Shown: positions 56,528 to 64,000 of the stretch, one piece after another
Layout: every line of letters starts with the position of its first letter
How positions within the stretch are numbered: position 1 is the first letter of the stretch
NCBI RefSeq assembly: GCF_030815855.1
Contig: NZ_JAUSXG010000001.1
Span: forward strand, 3,162,001 to 3,226,000
Source: Variovorax paradoxus
GTDB lineage: Bacteria; Pseudomonadota; Gammaproteobacteria; Burkholderiales; Burkholderiaceae_C
Reading direction: 5' to 3'
Length of the DNA stretch: 64,000 bases
Translations under genes and position numbers: made by a program
Notes under the pieces: generated by a model
What the model was told of the DNA's origin: nothing
Database searches by the model: none
Seen by the model: the letters and a program-made list of their open reading frames with translations, nothing else

Positions 56528-57148
56528 TCAGCCGTCGACCGGTTCGGAGAACTGGAACGAGGGCCGTTCGCGCAAGACCTCGAACCAGCCGGCGAGCCGG
56601 GGCGCGAGCTCACGCCACCCGAGCATTCCGAAGCGATAGTCGAAGTACCCGAGCGCGCAGCCGAGCGCCACGTGGCCGATGGAGAACGGCGCATTGCCCA
56701 GTGCCTCGGCCTCGCCGTCGAGCTGCTTGAGCGACGCGCGCATCTTGAGGTCGAAAGCGTCGATCAGCACCTGAAGCGGCTGCTCGCGCTCTCGCTCGTT
56801 GCGCCAGAGAATGAGTGCGTCGAGCATTCCATCGCCCAGTGCATGCCAGCGCAGCGCCCGCCAGCGGGCGCCGCCGCTCGCCGGAAAAAGCCCGCCGTTG
56901 CCGAGATCGTTCAGGTACTCGCAGATCACGGCGGAATCGAACAGCGTGCGCCCGTCGGCGAGCACCAGCGTCGGTATTTTCGAAAGCGGGTTGTCGGCCA
57001 TGAGGGCCGGGTTCGGCTTCAGCATGGCGGCCACCGAGCGCACGAACTCCAGGCGCGGCAGCAGGCCCAGCTCGTGCGCGCAAACCACCACCTTGCGCAC
57101 ATAGGGCGACTTGGGCGACCAATGCAGCTTCATCGTCGGCTCGTCCAT
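56528..57148 (-). CDS. glutathione S-transferase family protein
   Basis: 206 residues. An N-terminal thioredoxin-like domain (HWSPKSPYVRKVVVCAHELG; SKIPTLVLADG with the cis-Pro) precedes an all-helical C-terminal domain (IGHVALGCALGYFDYRFGML). Ser/Tyr in the SPKSPYVRK stretch are candidates for thiolate activation. Start ATG 57148 follows GGGAG; its first base is shared with the stop of the CoA-transferase gene (TGATG), so the two are coupled. ATG 57133 (MKLHW) is an alternative. A detoxification or isomerase role in the local acid catabolism is plausible. Confidence 0.9.
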   Translation of the reverse strand: MDEPTMKLHWSPKSPYVRKVVVCAHELGLLPRLEFVRSVAAMLKPNPALMADNPLSKIPTLVLADGRTLFDSAVICEYLNDLGNGGLFPASGGARWRALRWHALGDGMLDALILWRNEREREQPLQVLIDAFDLKMRASLKQLDGEAEALGNAPFSIGHVALGCALGYFDYRFGMLGWRELAPRLAGWFEVLRERPSFQFSEPVDG

Positions 57149-58377
57149 CAGATGGCTCCCGCGCTGCGCAGCGCCTCGATGGCGGCGGCGTCGTAGCCGA
57201 GTTCGGCGAGGATGTCTTCGCTGTGCTGGCCCAAGAGCGGCGGTGCGCTCCGGGCCTGCAAGCCGGCCTCGGCAAATCGCATCGGGCTGGCCACCTGCGG
57301 CACGTCGACGCCATGCGGATGCGGCACGTGGCGCAGCATTCCGCGCGCCTTGACCTGCGGATCTTCGAACACCTCGGCCAACGAGTTGATGGCGCCGCAT
57401 GGCACGCCGGCCTTGTCGAGCGCGGCCACAAGCGCCGCGCGGGTCCATCCGGCGAACGCATTGCGCAGCAGGGCCGACAGCTCGCCGAGGTTGCGCACGC
57501 GCTGCGCGTTGGTGGCAAAGCGTTGGTCGGCCGCCCATTCGGCGCGGCCGAACACGCCGCACAGCCGGGCGAACTGGCTGTCGTTGCCGACCACCAGAAT
57601 CACATCGCCGTCGGCACAGGCATACACGTCTTGCGGCTGGATGTTGGGATGGGCATTGCCGCTGCGTTGCGGCACCTTGCCCGAGACCAGATAGTTCATG
57701 GCCTGATTGGACAACGCGGCCACCTGCACGTCGAGCATGGCGATGTCGATGCTGTCGCCCGTGCCGGTCTCGTTGCGGCGCGCCAGTGCCGCGAGCACGG
57801 CCACTGCGGTATACATGCCCGTCATCAGGTCGACGATGGGAACGCCGACCTTCTGCGGGCCGCCGCCGGGCCGGCCGTCCTTCTCGCCGGTCACGCTCAT
57901 CAGCCCGCCCATGGCCTGGATCAGGAAATCGTAGGCGGGCTGGTCGCGGCGCGGCCCGGTCTGGCCGAACCCCGTCACCGAGCAATAGACGAGGCGTGGA
58001 TTGACCTTGCGCAGCGAGGCCTCGTCCAGGCCGTAGCGCGCCAACGTGCCGGCCTTGTAGTTCTCCAGCACGATGTCCGCCCGCGCGGCGAGTGCCTTCA
58101 CGATCTTCTGCCCTTCGGGCTTCTCGAGGCTCACGGTGATCGAGCGCTTGCCGCGGTTCACGGCAAGGTAATACCCCGCCTCTCGCGTGTCCCTGCCCTG
58201 GGCATCCTTCAGGAAGGGCGGCCCCCACGAGCGCGTGTCGTCGCCGGCGCCGGGCCGCTCGACCTTGATGACCTCGGCGCCAAGATCGGCGAGTATCTGG
58301 CCGGCCCATGGCGCAGCGAGGATTCGGCTGAGATCGAGCACCCGCACATGCGACAGCGGGCCGTTGGCAATGGTCAT
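57148..58377 (-). CDS. CaiB/BaiF (family III) CoA-transferase
   Basis: 409 residues. LSRILAAPWAGQILADLGAEVIKVERP is the family N-terminus. The catalytic Asp is in PIVDLMTGMYTA, and a CVSTGFG-type segment occurs as SVTGFGQTGP. It moves CoA between acyl-CoA and a free carboxylic acid. It is divergent from a Bug binding protein gene over 199 bp and coupled to a GST gene, so it probably activates the acid delivered by that binding protein. Confidence 0.93.
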   Translation of the reverse strand: MTIANGPLSHVRVLDLSRILAAPWAGQILADLGAEVIKVERPGAGDDTRSWGPPFLKDAQGRDTREAGYYLAVNRGKRSITVSLEKPEGQKIVKALAARADIVLENYKAGTLARYGLDEASLRKVNPRLVYCSVTGFGQTGPRRDQPAYDFLIQAMGGLMSVTGEKDGRPGGGPQKVGVPIVDLMTGMYTAVAVLAALARRNETGTGDSIDIAMLDVQVAALSNQAMNYLVSGKVPQRSGNAHPNIQPQDVYACADGDVILVVGNDSQFARLCGVFGRAEWAADQRFATNAQRVRNLGELSALLRNAFAGWTRAALVAALDKAGVPCGAINSLAEVFEDPQVKARGMLRHVPHPHGVDVPQVASPMRFAEAGLQARSAPPLLGQHSEDILAELGYDAAAIEALRSAGAI

Positions 58378-58466
58378 TCAATGGTCTCCTTGGATGGAGA
58401 TCGATTCTGGGCAGCCCTCCCGCCCCGGGCTACCGGCCGGGCGGCAACCCTGTGATGTGCCGGGCG

Positions 58467-58512
58467 GCATAGCTGCGTGCAGCGCCTTCGGCCTGCCGCA
58501 TAGCAGCTATGC
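58467..58512. promoter_or_regulatory. candidate operator palindromes in divergent promoter
   Basis: GCATAGC-A-GCTATGC (58498-58512) is a perfect 15-bp palindrome. A related half-site GCATAGCTGC lies at 58467-58476, its exact reverse complement being 58503-58512. Both sit in the gap between the CoA-transferase and Bug genes. This arrangement suits a dimeric regulator, but no regulator gene is adjacent. A stem-loop is the alternative reading. Confidence 0.5.
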
Positions 58513-58576
58513 GCCGCAGGTTGCTGCCGTGCGGCTTCCCGCTGCCTAGAGTTCGCTCATAACCGGAGACAACTGC

Positions 58577-59545
58577 ATGAACAGATTCTTGAGATGCGCG
58601 GCCGCAGTGGCATTGGCATCGAGCGCCGTCGCAGGCTGGGCGCAGGCCTGGCCGTCCAAGCCCATCCGCATGATCGTGCCCTTTCCCGCGGGCGGGCCGG
58701 TCGACCAGACGGCGCGCGCGCTGGGCACCAGGGTCGGCGCCGCACTGAAGCAGCCGCTGCTCATCGACAACAAGGGCGGCGCCGCAGGCGTGCTCGGCGC
58801 CGATGCGGTGGCCAAGGCGCCCGCGGACGGCTACACCCTGCTCTTCTCGTCGGCCGGCGCGCTGTCGATCGTGCCGAACATCGCGCCCTCGATGCCCTAC
58901 AACCCGCAAAAGGATCTGCAGGCCGTGACACTGGCCGTCAAGGTACCGACGGTGCTGGTCGTCTCGGCCGACTCGAAATTCAAGACGCTGGCCGACCTGC
59001 TCGATGCGGCGCGCGCGAATCCCGACAAGCTCAACTACGCCTCGGCCGGCAGCGGGACCACCACGCACCTGGAGGTCGAGCTGCTCAAGCGCGAGGCCAA
59101 GGTCCAGATGAACCACATTCCATACCGCGGCGCCGCTCCGGCGCTCACCGACCTGATGGGCGGACAGGTCGACCTGATGATGGCCGACGTGCCCGTGGTT
59201 CTGCCCTTCATCAAGGCCGGCAAGATGCGCGCATTGGCAGTGACCGGCATCCGCCGCATTCCGGTGCTCAAGGAAGTGCAGACCACGGCCGAACTCGGCC
59301 TGCCCAAGGTCGAGGTCTACAACTGGTACGGCATGCTGACTCCCGCGCGCACCCCGCCCGAGATCGTCGATCGCCTCTACCGCGAGGTGAACACCGCATT
59401 GCGCACGCCGGAGCTCAAGGAGAGCTTCGCGCAACAGGGCATCGAAGTGGTGGGCAGCCGGCCCGAAGAGTTCGGCCCCTACATCTTTGCGGAAACCGCA
59501 CGCTGGGGCGCCCTGGCCCGCGCCGTGGGCGCCAAGCTGGACTGA
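58577..59545 (+). CDS. Bug-family (tripartite tricarboxylate transporter) substrate-binding protein
   Basis: 322 residues with a signal peptide (AAAVALASSAVAGWAQA, about 7-24). The mature part starts WPSKPIRMIVPFPAGGPVDQTAR and continues with IDNKGGAAGVLGADAVAK and YASAGSGTTTHLEVE. It is a periplasmic carboxylate-binding protein with no TctAB genes near. Divergence from the CoA-transferase and convergence with an acyl-CoA dehydrogenase point to an acid that is then converted to a CoA ester. Start ATG 58577. Confidence 0.92.
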   Translation: MNRFLRCAAAVALASSAVAGWAQAWPSKPIRMIVPFPAGGPVDQTARALGTRVGAALKQPLLIDNKGGAAGVLGADAVAKAPADGYTLLFSSAGALSIVPNIAPSMPYNPQKDLQAVTLAVKVPTVLVVSADSKFKTLADLLDAARANPDKLNYASAGSGTTTHLEVELLKREAKVQMNHIPYRGAAPALTDLMGGQVDLMMADVPVVLPFIKAGKMRALAVTGIRRIPVLKEVQTTAELGLPKVEVYNWYGMLTPARTPPEIVDRLYREVNTALRTPELKESFAQQGIEVVGSRPEEFGPYIFAETARWGALARAVGAKLD

Positions 59546-59571
59546 GCGCCCCCTTCGCTTCCTGCGCTCAG
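59542..59571. terminator. hairpin across two convergent stop codons
   Basis: CTGAGCGC (59542-59549) and GCGCTCAG (59564-59571) form a perfect 8-bp stem with a 14-base loop. It covers the stop codons of both the Bug gene and the convergent acyl-CoA dehydrogenase gene. There is no T-tract on either side, so termination is only a possibility. Confidence 0.4.
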
Positions 59572-60803
59572 CGCGCGGCGGCAGGCTGCGCGCGCTTGGC
59601 CAGCTCGAGCTTGGCGATGGCGTTGCGGTGCACCTCGTCGGGCCCGTCGACGATGCGCACCGTGCGCTGGTGCGCATAGGCTTCGGCGAGCCAGAAGTCC
59701 TGGCTGACGCCGGCGGCACCGTGCGCCTGGATCGCCCAGTCGACCACCTTGCACGACATGTTGGGTGCGACCACCTTGATCATCGCGATCTCGGCACGCG
59801 CTTCCTTGTTGCCCACGGTGTCCATCTTGTAGGCCGCATTGAGCGTCAGCAGGCGGGCCTGGTCGATCAGGCAGCGCGACTCGGCGATGCGCTCGTGCCA
59901 GATCGACTGCTCCGCCAGCGGGCGGCCGAAGGCGACTCGGCTGCGCAACCGGTCGCACATCAACTCGAGCGCGCGCTCGGCGGCGCCGATGGAGCGCATG
60001 CAATGGTGAATGCGCCCCGGGCCGAGCCGCCCTTGCGCAATCTCGAAACCGCGCCCTTCACCCAGCAGGATGTTCGCCGCGGGAACGCGCACGTCTTCCA
60101 GCAGCACTTCCATGTGGCCGTGCGGTGCGTCGTCGTAGCCGAACACCGAGAGATGGCGCAGCACCGTGATGCCCTTGGAGTCGCGCGGCACCAGCACCAT
60201 CGACTGCTGCGCGTGGCGCGGCGCGTCGGGGTCGGTCTTGCCCATCACGATGAAGATCTTGCAGCGCGGGCTGCCCGCGCCGGAAGAGAACCACTTGCGG
60301 CCGTTGATCACGTACTCGTCGCCTTCGCGGCGGATGGTGCACTGGATGTTGGTGGCATCCGACGAGGCCACGGCCGGCTCGGTCATGAGAAAGCCCGAGC
60401 GGATTTCGCCGGCGAGCAGCGGCGCCAGCCACTCGTCCTTGTGCGCCTCGGTGCCGTAGCGCTCGATGGTTTCCATGTTGCCCGTATCGGGCGCCGAGCA
60501 GTTGAACACCTCGCCGGACCAGGAGACGCGGCCCATCACCTCGCACAGCGGCGCATAGTCGAGATTGGAGATGGCGGGGACGTCGCGGTGCGCATGCGGC
60601 AGGAACATGTTCCAGAGACCGGCCGCGCGCGCAATCGGCTTCAGTTCCTCGATCAGCGGCGACACCTGCCAGGCGTTGCCCTGGCGCCGGAAGGCATCCA
60701 TCTCGTGGTGGTAGCGCGCCTCGTTGGGATAGATGTGCTGGTCGAAGAACTGCTGAAGTCGATCGAGCAGCGCGCGGGTCTTGGCGGAGGGTTCGGCAAA
60801 CAT
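59568..60803 (-). CDS. acyl-CoA dehydrogenase (ACAD10/11-like)
   Basis: 411 residues with the three ACAD domains. The flavin-contacting [14 protein letters not shown] is in the middle domain. [18 protein letters not shown] and [20 protein letters not shown] lie in the C-terminal helices. The segment [12 protein letters not shown] replaces the YEGT-type catalytic glutamate region of classical enzymes, as in ACAD10/11-like proteins. It oxidises an acyl-CoA to the enoyl-CoA with FAD. It lies 107 bp downstream of the enoyl-CoA hydratase gene on the same strand. Confidence 0.92.
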   Translation of the reverse strand: MFAEPSAKTRALLDRLQQFFDQHIYPNEARYHHEMDAFRRQGNAWQVSPLIEELKPIARAAGLWNMFLPHAHRDVPAISNLDYAPLCEVMGRVSWSGEVFNCSAPDTGNMETIERYGTEAHKDEWLAPLLAGEIRSGFLMTEPAVASSDATNIQCTIRREGDEYVINGRKWFSSGAGSPRCKIFIVMGKTDPDAPRHAQQSMVLVPRDSKGITVLRHLSVFGYDDAPHGHMEVLLEDVRVPAANILLGEGRGFEIAQGRLGPGRIHHCMRSIGAAERALELMCDRLRSRVAFGRPLAEQSIWHERIAESRCLIDQARLLTLNAAYKMDTVGNKEARAEIAMIKVVAPNMSCKVVDWAIQAHGAAGVSQDFWLAEAYAHQRTVRIVDGPDEVHRNAIAKLELAKRAQPAAAR

Positions 60804-60910
60804 GAGGTTCCTTGTGTGGGTTTGGAGAATTCAAACACCACCGATGCTTGCGAGCCGTCCCGAAAGTGACGCGAGAGCGGCACGCGGGCGTGCGCAGCAC
60901 GCGTCGCAGC

Positions 60911-61687
60911 TCAGCGTCCGGTGAACACCGGCTTCCTCTTTTCGGCGAAGGCGCGCTGGGCTTCTTTCGCGTCGTCGGTCTTCGCGATCTGCGCCGTCAT
61001 GTCCTGCTCGTAACGATAGCCGTCGCGCAGGCTCATGTCCTCGATCACGTTGAGCGTGTGCTTGCCCATGCGGGTGGACACCGGGCTCTTGGATGCAATG
61101 GCCGTGGCGATATCGAGTGCGGCGGGCATCAGTTCATCGGGGGCCACGCAAGCTTCGACGATTCCAAGCCGGTAGAGTTCGGCGCCGGTGACGCGCATGC
61201 CCGTGAGCATCATGCGGCGCAGGCGCGAGTGGCTGAAAAGCCGCATTGCATGGCGGCCTCCGCCGAGCAGGCCCACGTCGACTTCGGGCAGCCCGAGCGT
61301 GGCCTTTTCGGAAGCGATCAGGATGTCGCTCGACGCGGCCATGGCAAGGCCCGAACCGAGCGCGGCGCCGTTGATGGCGCAGATCACGGGCTTGGCGCAT
61401 TCGCGAATGGCATGAAAGCACTCGCGCGTGCGGCGCGAATGCGCCGGGAGATCGCCCGGTCCCTTGATGACCGAGGCGCGCCCCTTCAGGTCGGCGCCGG
61501 CGCAGAACACCTTGCCTGCGCCCGTCAATACGACGACACGCACGTCGTCCAATTCCGAGATGCGATCGAGCGCGAGCGTGAGCTCGTCATTGAGCACGCG
61601 CGTGAGTGCGTTCACCGGCGGGCTGTTGAGCGTGAGCGTTGCGACGTGGTCGTGCAGTTGGTAGTCGAGCTGGGTCAGGTCGTTCAT
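60911..61687 (-). CDS. enoyl-CoA hydratase/isomerase
   Basis: 258 residues, crotonase fold. The oxyanion-hole elements are VFCAGADLKGR (about 63-73) and INGAALGSGLAMA (about 105-117). The acidic LPEVDVGLLGGGRHA holds a likely catalytic Glu. It hydrates or isomerises the enoyl-CoA made by the neighbouring dehydrogenase. Start ATG 61687. The 201-bp gap upstream (61688-61888) holds no gene I can support. Confidence 0.92.
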   Translation of the reverse strand: MNDLTQLDYQLHDHVATLTLNSPPVNALTRVLNDELTLALDRISELDDVRVVVLTGAGKVFCAGADLKGRASVIKGPGDLPAHSRRTRECFHAIRECAKPVICAINGAALGSGLAMAASSDILIASEKATLGLPEVDVGLLGGGRHAMRLFSHSRLRRMMLTGMRVTGAELYRLGIVEACVAPDELMPAALDIATAIASKSPVSTRMGKHTLNVIEDMSLRDGYRYEQDMTAQIAKTDDAKEAQRAFAEKRKPVFTGR

Positions 61688-61888
61688 CGTTGCTTGTCTC
61701 CGGGGCCTGCCTCGTGCATCGTGCCGAGGGGCCGTCCGGCCAGTCTATCGACGGATGCACGCGGGGAGGCTCCGCGGCGTGCAGACCTGATATGGCCTTC
61801 GATGCATACCGGCGCCCGTACGAGCGGGGCGCTCGCCTGGCCCGGCTACCGATCGTCCGGTGCAAGCTGCGGAATCGACGGCAGGAGG

Positions 61889-62380
61889 CTACTTGCCGGT
61901 CGCGACATGCCGCTTGTCCAGCGAGCTGGATGCGTTCATGCCGGCGTCTTCATCGACGCCGATGCCCAGGCGGTCCACCAATTCGCCACCCAGCCAGGCC
62001 GTGACCATCGCGAGGCCGGCGCCCGCGAAGGACCAGATCATCTGGGCCAAGCCCGGGGCATAGTCCTCCCTGTCGCGCAATAGAAAGCTCAGGACGAACA
62101 GGAGCAGGACGACGACGTTGCCGGCGCCGTGCATCGCGCCGATGCGCTTCGCCCGGGTCCCTGCCGGAATGCCCAGCCAATCGATGGTGCCGAAAGGCGC
62201 GGCAAGCAGGCCGCCCACGAGCCCTGCCGCGATCATCCAGTAAGAGACGGCGGCCATGACCTGGCTGCTGCTGATCAGGTAAATGATGTCGAACACCACC
62301 GCCGTGGCGAGCAGTCCCAGCGGAAACACCACCAGCATCTGGTGCACCGGGTGGCCGAGAAAACGGGCTCTTGCGTGCAT
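61889..62380 (-). CDS. DUF2231 membrane protein
   Basis: 163 residues with four transmembrane helices. RARFLGHPVHQMLVVFPLGLLATAV is the diagnostic first helix with its conserved His-Pro. Helix three contains the GAMHGAGNVVVLLLFVL segment. The family is an inner-membrane, possibly haem-binding, module of unknown role. Start ATG 62380 lies seven bases after an ideal GGAGGTG site. It is divergent from the iron permease-like gene across 230 bp. Confidence 0.9.
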   Translation of the reverse strand: MHARARFLGHPVHQMLVVFPLGLLATAVVFDIIYLISSSQVMAAVSYWMIAAGLVGGLLAAPFGTIDWLGIPAGTRAKRIGAMHGAGNVVVLLLFVLSFLLRDREDYAPGLAQMIWSFAGAGLAMVTAWLGGELVDRLGIGVDEDAGMNASSSLDKRHVATGK

Positions 62381-62610
62381 GGGATCACCTCCGTTGACTG
62401 AGACCGCCATCTGAGCCACAACGGCGGCACCCCCGCGCGGGCCGCCGCCGCCAGTCAGGGTCGGCACTGTCCTACCCTCGCACGGCAGCGCGCACTACGC
62501 CGTCAAGCGAGCAGATAGCTCGCCACCCACACCTCCAAAGGGAAATTTCAACTTCCTTTTATCGGCGATGGATGACGCCTCGCGCGCCCCGATGCATCAG
62601 GCTTCGCGGC

Positions 62611-63054
62611 ATGGACAAGTTCTTTGCATCTTTCGCCAATGCCACGGCGCACGCGGCCGGCAGTCCACTCGCCTTTCTGATCTGCATCGCGCTGGTCATC
62701 GCGTGGGCGGTTTCGGGCCCGTTCTTCCATTTTTCGGAAAACTGGCAGCTGACCATCAACACGGGCACCACCATCATCACGTTCCTGATGGTGTTCCTGA
62801 TCCAGAACACGCAAAACCGCGACGGGGCGGCGCTTCAGACCAAGCTCGACGAGTTGATCCGTTCGTCGAGCGCCGGTGACGAGTTCATCGGCATCGAGAA
62901 GTTGACGGACAAGGAACTGGCCGAACTGCACGAGAAATGCGAACGGGCAGCCAAAGTGAGCCACGCGGCGCTCGACAAGACGCGCAACGAACGCGTGCGG
63001 CGCGCGCACAAGGGCGTAGTCAACGAAGCAACCAGAGCGGAAAGCAAAACATGA
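62611..63054 (+). CDS. low-affinity iron permease-family membrane protein
   Basis: 147 residues from ATG 62611 (MDKFFASFANATAHAAGSP). Two transmembrane helices (FLICIALVIAWAVSG and INTGTTIITFLMVFLIQ) are followed by QNTQNRDGAALQTKLDELIR, the hallmark of this family. Despite the family name, bacterial members have no proven iron transport role. The C-terminus is charged and cytoplasmic. Its stop overlaps the next start by four bases. A longer reading from 62572 is possible but adds an unlikely basic leader. Confidence 0.88.
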   Translation: MDKFFASFANATAHAAGSPLAFLICIALVIAWAVSGPFFHFSENWQLTINTGTTIITFLMVFLIQNTQNRDGAALQTKLDELIRSSSAGDEFIGIEKLTDKELAELHEKCERAAKVSHAALDKTRNERVRRAHKGVVNEATRAESKT

Positions 63055-63470
63055 AGAAATCGATTTGGAAACTGTACGGCTATGGGTGGGTCACCCTCGG
63101 CTTCTTCCTCGTTTCGTTGGTCGGGCATTGGGTCTTTGGCTGGTTCGCCTATGTCGACGAGCAAAAGAACTTCGGCGTTCCGCCGGAGATGTCGGGCTAC
63201 TTGATCCAGATGTCGAGGGACACCCTGGAGAACTGGCAGTCGGAGTTCCTGCAACTGCTGTGGCAGATCGGGGGCCTGGCTTTCCTTCTCTATGTCGGCT
63301 CGCCGCAATCCAAGGAGGGAGACGACCGGATGGAGGCCAAGATCGATGCGATCCTGGCGGCGGTGGACCCGAAGAATGCCGATGTCCTGATCGACGAAAT
63401 CGACCAGGAATACGCGGGACGGCACACCGATCGGCGCTGGACAAAGCTGGCAGAGAAAGACGCGTCGTAA
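63051..63470 (+). CDS. DUF6766-like small membrane protein
   Basis: 139 residues. The first helix (YGYGWVTLGFFLVSLVGHWVF) and a second (LQLLWQIGGLAFLLYV) flank a periplasmic loop with FAYVDEQKNFGVPPEMSGY. The C-terminal 55 residues are acidic and cytoplasmic. The pattern resembles DUF6766 proteins, function unknown. Translational coupling (ATGA) with the iron permease-like gene suggests the two membrane proteins work together. Confidence 0.75.
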   Translation: MKKSIWKLYGYGWVTLGFFLVSLVGHWVFGWFAYVDEQKNFGVPPEMSGYLIQMSRDTLENWQSEFLQLLWQIGGLAFLLYVGSPQSKEGDDRMEAKIDAILAAVDPKNADVLIDEIDQEYAGRHTDRRWTKLAEKDAS

Positions 63471-63511
63471 GTCGCCCGCGTGCAAAAAGGAAAGCCGGGA
63501 AGCCTTCATTC

Positions 63512-63934
63512 ATGCTCGAGCAGACAACGACAACGCTCGACTTCGGCACCCGCGGCCGGGGCCTTGTCGAGATCACCGGCGCCGTTGGCCAGTGGGTGGA
63601 GCGCTCCGGCCTTCAGACCGGCCTGTTGACGCTCTTCGTCCGGCATACGTCGGCCAGTCTGCTGGTGCAGGAGAACGCGGATCCGGATGTCCAGGCGGAC
63701 CTCGACCGCTTCTTCGCGCGGCTGGTACCCGACGGCGACTCTCTTTTTAGGCACCGCGACGAAGGACCGGATGACATGCCCGCGCATGTCCGTGCGGCGC
63801 TGACCGCGGTTCAGCTGTCGATTCCGGTCACGCAGGGCCGCATGGCGCTAGGCACCTGGCAGGGCATCTATCTCTGGGAGCACCGGCTGAAGCCGCATTC
63901 AAGGCAAGTGGTCCTGCACTTGATCGGCTCCTAG
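63512..63934 (+). CDS. YjbQ-family protein
   Basis: 140 residues. RHTSASLLVQENADPDVQADL and GTWQGIYLWEHR are the two signature segments of the YjbQ/UPF0047 family, with DDMPAHVRAAL between them supplying further conserved His/Asp residues. Members have weak thiamine-phosphate synthase activity in vitro; the physiological role is unclear. Start ATG 63512; the ribosome site is poor. It follows the DUF6766-like gene by 41 bp. Confidence 0.9.
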   Translation: MLEQTTTTLDFGTRGRGLVEITGAVGQWVERSGLQTGLLTLFVRHTSASLLVQENADPDVQADLDRFFARLVPDGDSLFRHRDEGPDDMPAHVRAALTAVQLSIPVTQGRMALGTWQGIYLWEHRLKPHSRQVVLHLIGS

Positions 63935-63941
63935 CGTCGCT

Positions 63942-64000
63942 TCAGTGGCTCGCGGCCCTCAGCGCCTCGCTGCGCTGGGCGAAGCGGGCCGCCCATTCTT
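63942..64000 (-). CDS. C-terminal end of a gene entering from the right (partial)
   Basis: The last 18 codons of a minus-strand reading frame, ending EWAARFAQRSEALRAASH at TGA 63942-63944. The composition looks coding, and the end lies seven bases from the YjbQ stop, as convergent genes often do here. Too little is visible to name it. Confidence 0.45.
   Translation of the reverse strand, partial: EWAARFAQRSEALRAASH

Overview
The DNA is uniformly high in G+C and densely coded. Its gene content points to a betaproteobacterium of the order Burkholderiales, family Comamonadaceae, most like Variovorax or Ramlibacter. Signs of this are three orphan Bug-type (tripartite tricarboxylate transporter) binding proteins, CaiB/BaiF CoA-transferase and acyl-CoA catabolism, many LysR regulators, and a glycan cluster with a methyltransferase of the type first named from Ramlibacter. 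No rRNA, tRNA, CRISPR array, transposase or phage gene was found. The window looks like ordinary chromosome, not a mobile island. This taxonomic call is inference from gene content.

Layout. (1) 0-14 kb is a stress and signalling block. It holds a KGG stress protein (partial), a DUF892 ferritin-like protein, manganese catalase, a stand-alone CheB-type methylesterase, a 1,539-residue CheB-CheR-PAS-kinase-receiver hybrid, a sigma-54 activator (frameshifted), a membrane protein with only a kinase dimerisation domain, and an rpoN paralogue. A near-consensus -24/-12 sigma-54 promoter lies directly in front of the rpoN paralogue. Several very small conserved-looking genes, a DUF4142 exported protein and a DUF1003 membrane protein follow. 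(2) 14-28.5 kb is a glycoconjugate cluster: a methyltransferase, three tandem CgeB-like glycosyltransferases, a GT4 glycosyltransferase, two dehydrogenases, two sugar-nucleotide epimerases, and, transcribed the other way, inositol-3-phosphate synthase with a glycosidase whose barrel halves appear in swapped order. UDP-xylose synthase and UDP-glucose dehydrogenase complete it. I consider this the most interesting, probably uncharacterised system here. (3) 28.7-38 kb has a dual-specificity phosphatase coupled to a large unrecognised protein (frameshifted), a ZIP metal transporter behind a strong unexplained terminator, small membrane proteins and LuxR/Crp/LysR regulators. (4) 38-47 kb holds two parallel sugar-acid modules, each with a regulator, a Bug binding protein, a dehydratase and a class II aldolase-type enzyme. 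They are separated by an ECF sigma factor gene. (5) 47-53 kb carries two very large divergent sensory proteins (PAS-GGDEF-EAL and MEDS-PAS-kinase-receiver). (6) 53-62 kb is acid and CoA catabolism: LysR, alpha/beta hydrolase, carboxymuconolactone decarboxylase-like (frameshifted), LigI-like hydrolase, GST, CoA-transferase, Bug protein, acyl-CoA dehydrogenase, enoyl-CoA hydratase. (7) 62-64 kb has DUF2231, a low-affinity iron permease-like protein, a DUF6766-like protein and YjbQ.

Three otherwise intact genes each carry one apparent extra C in a CCC run (GGG on the + strand for one of them). This common signature suggests homopolymer errors in the sequence rather than three independent gene deaths, though I cannot decide that from the sequence alone.
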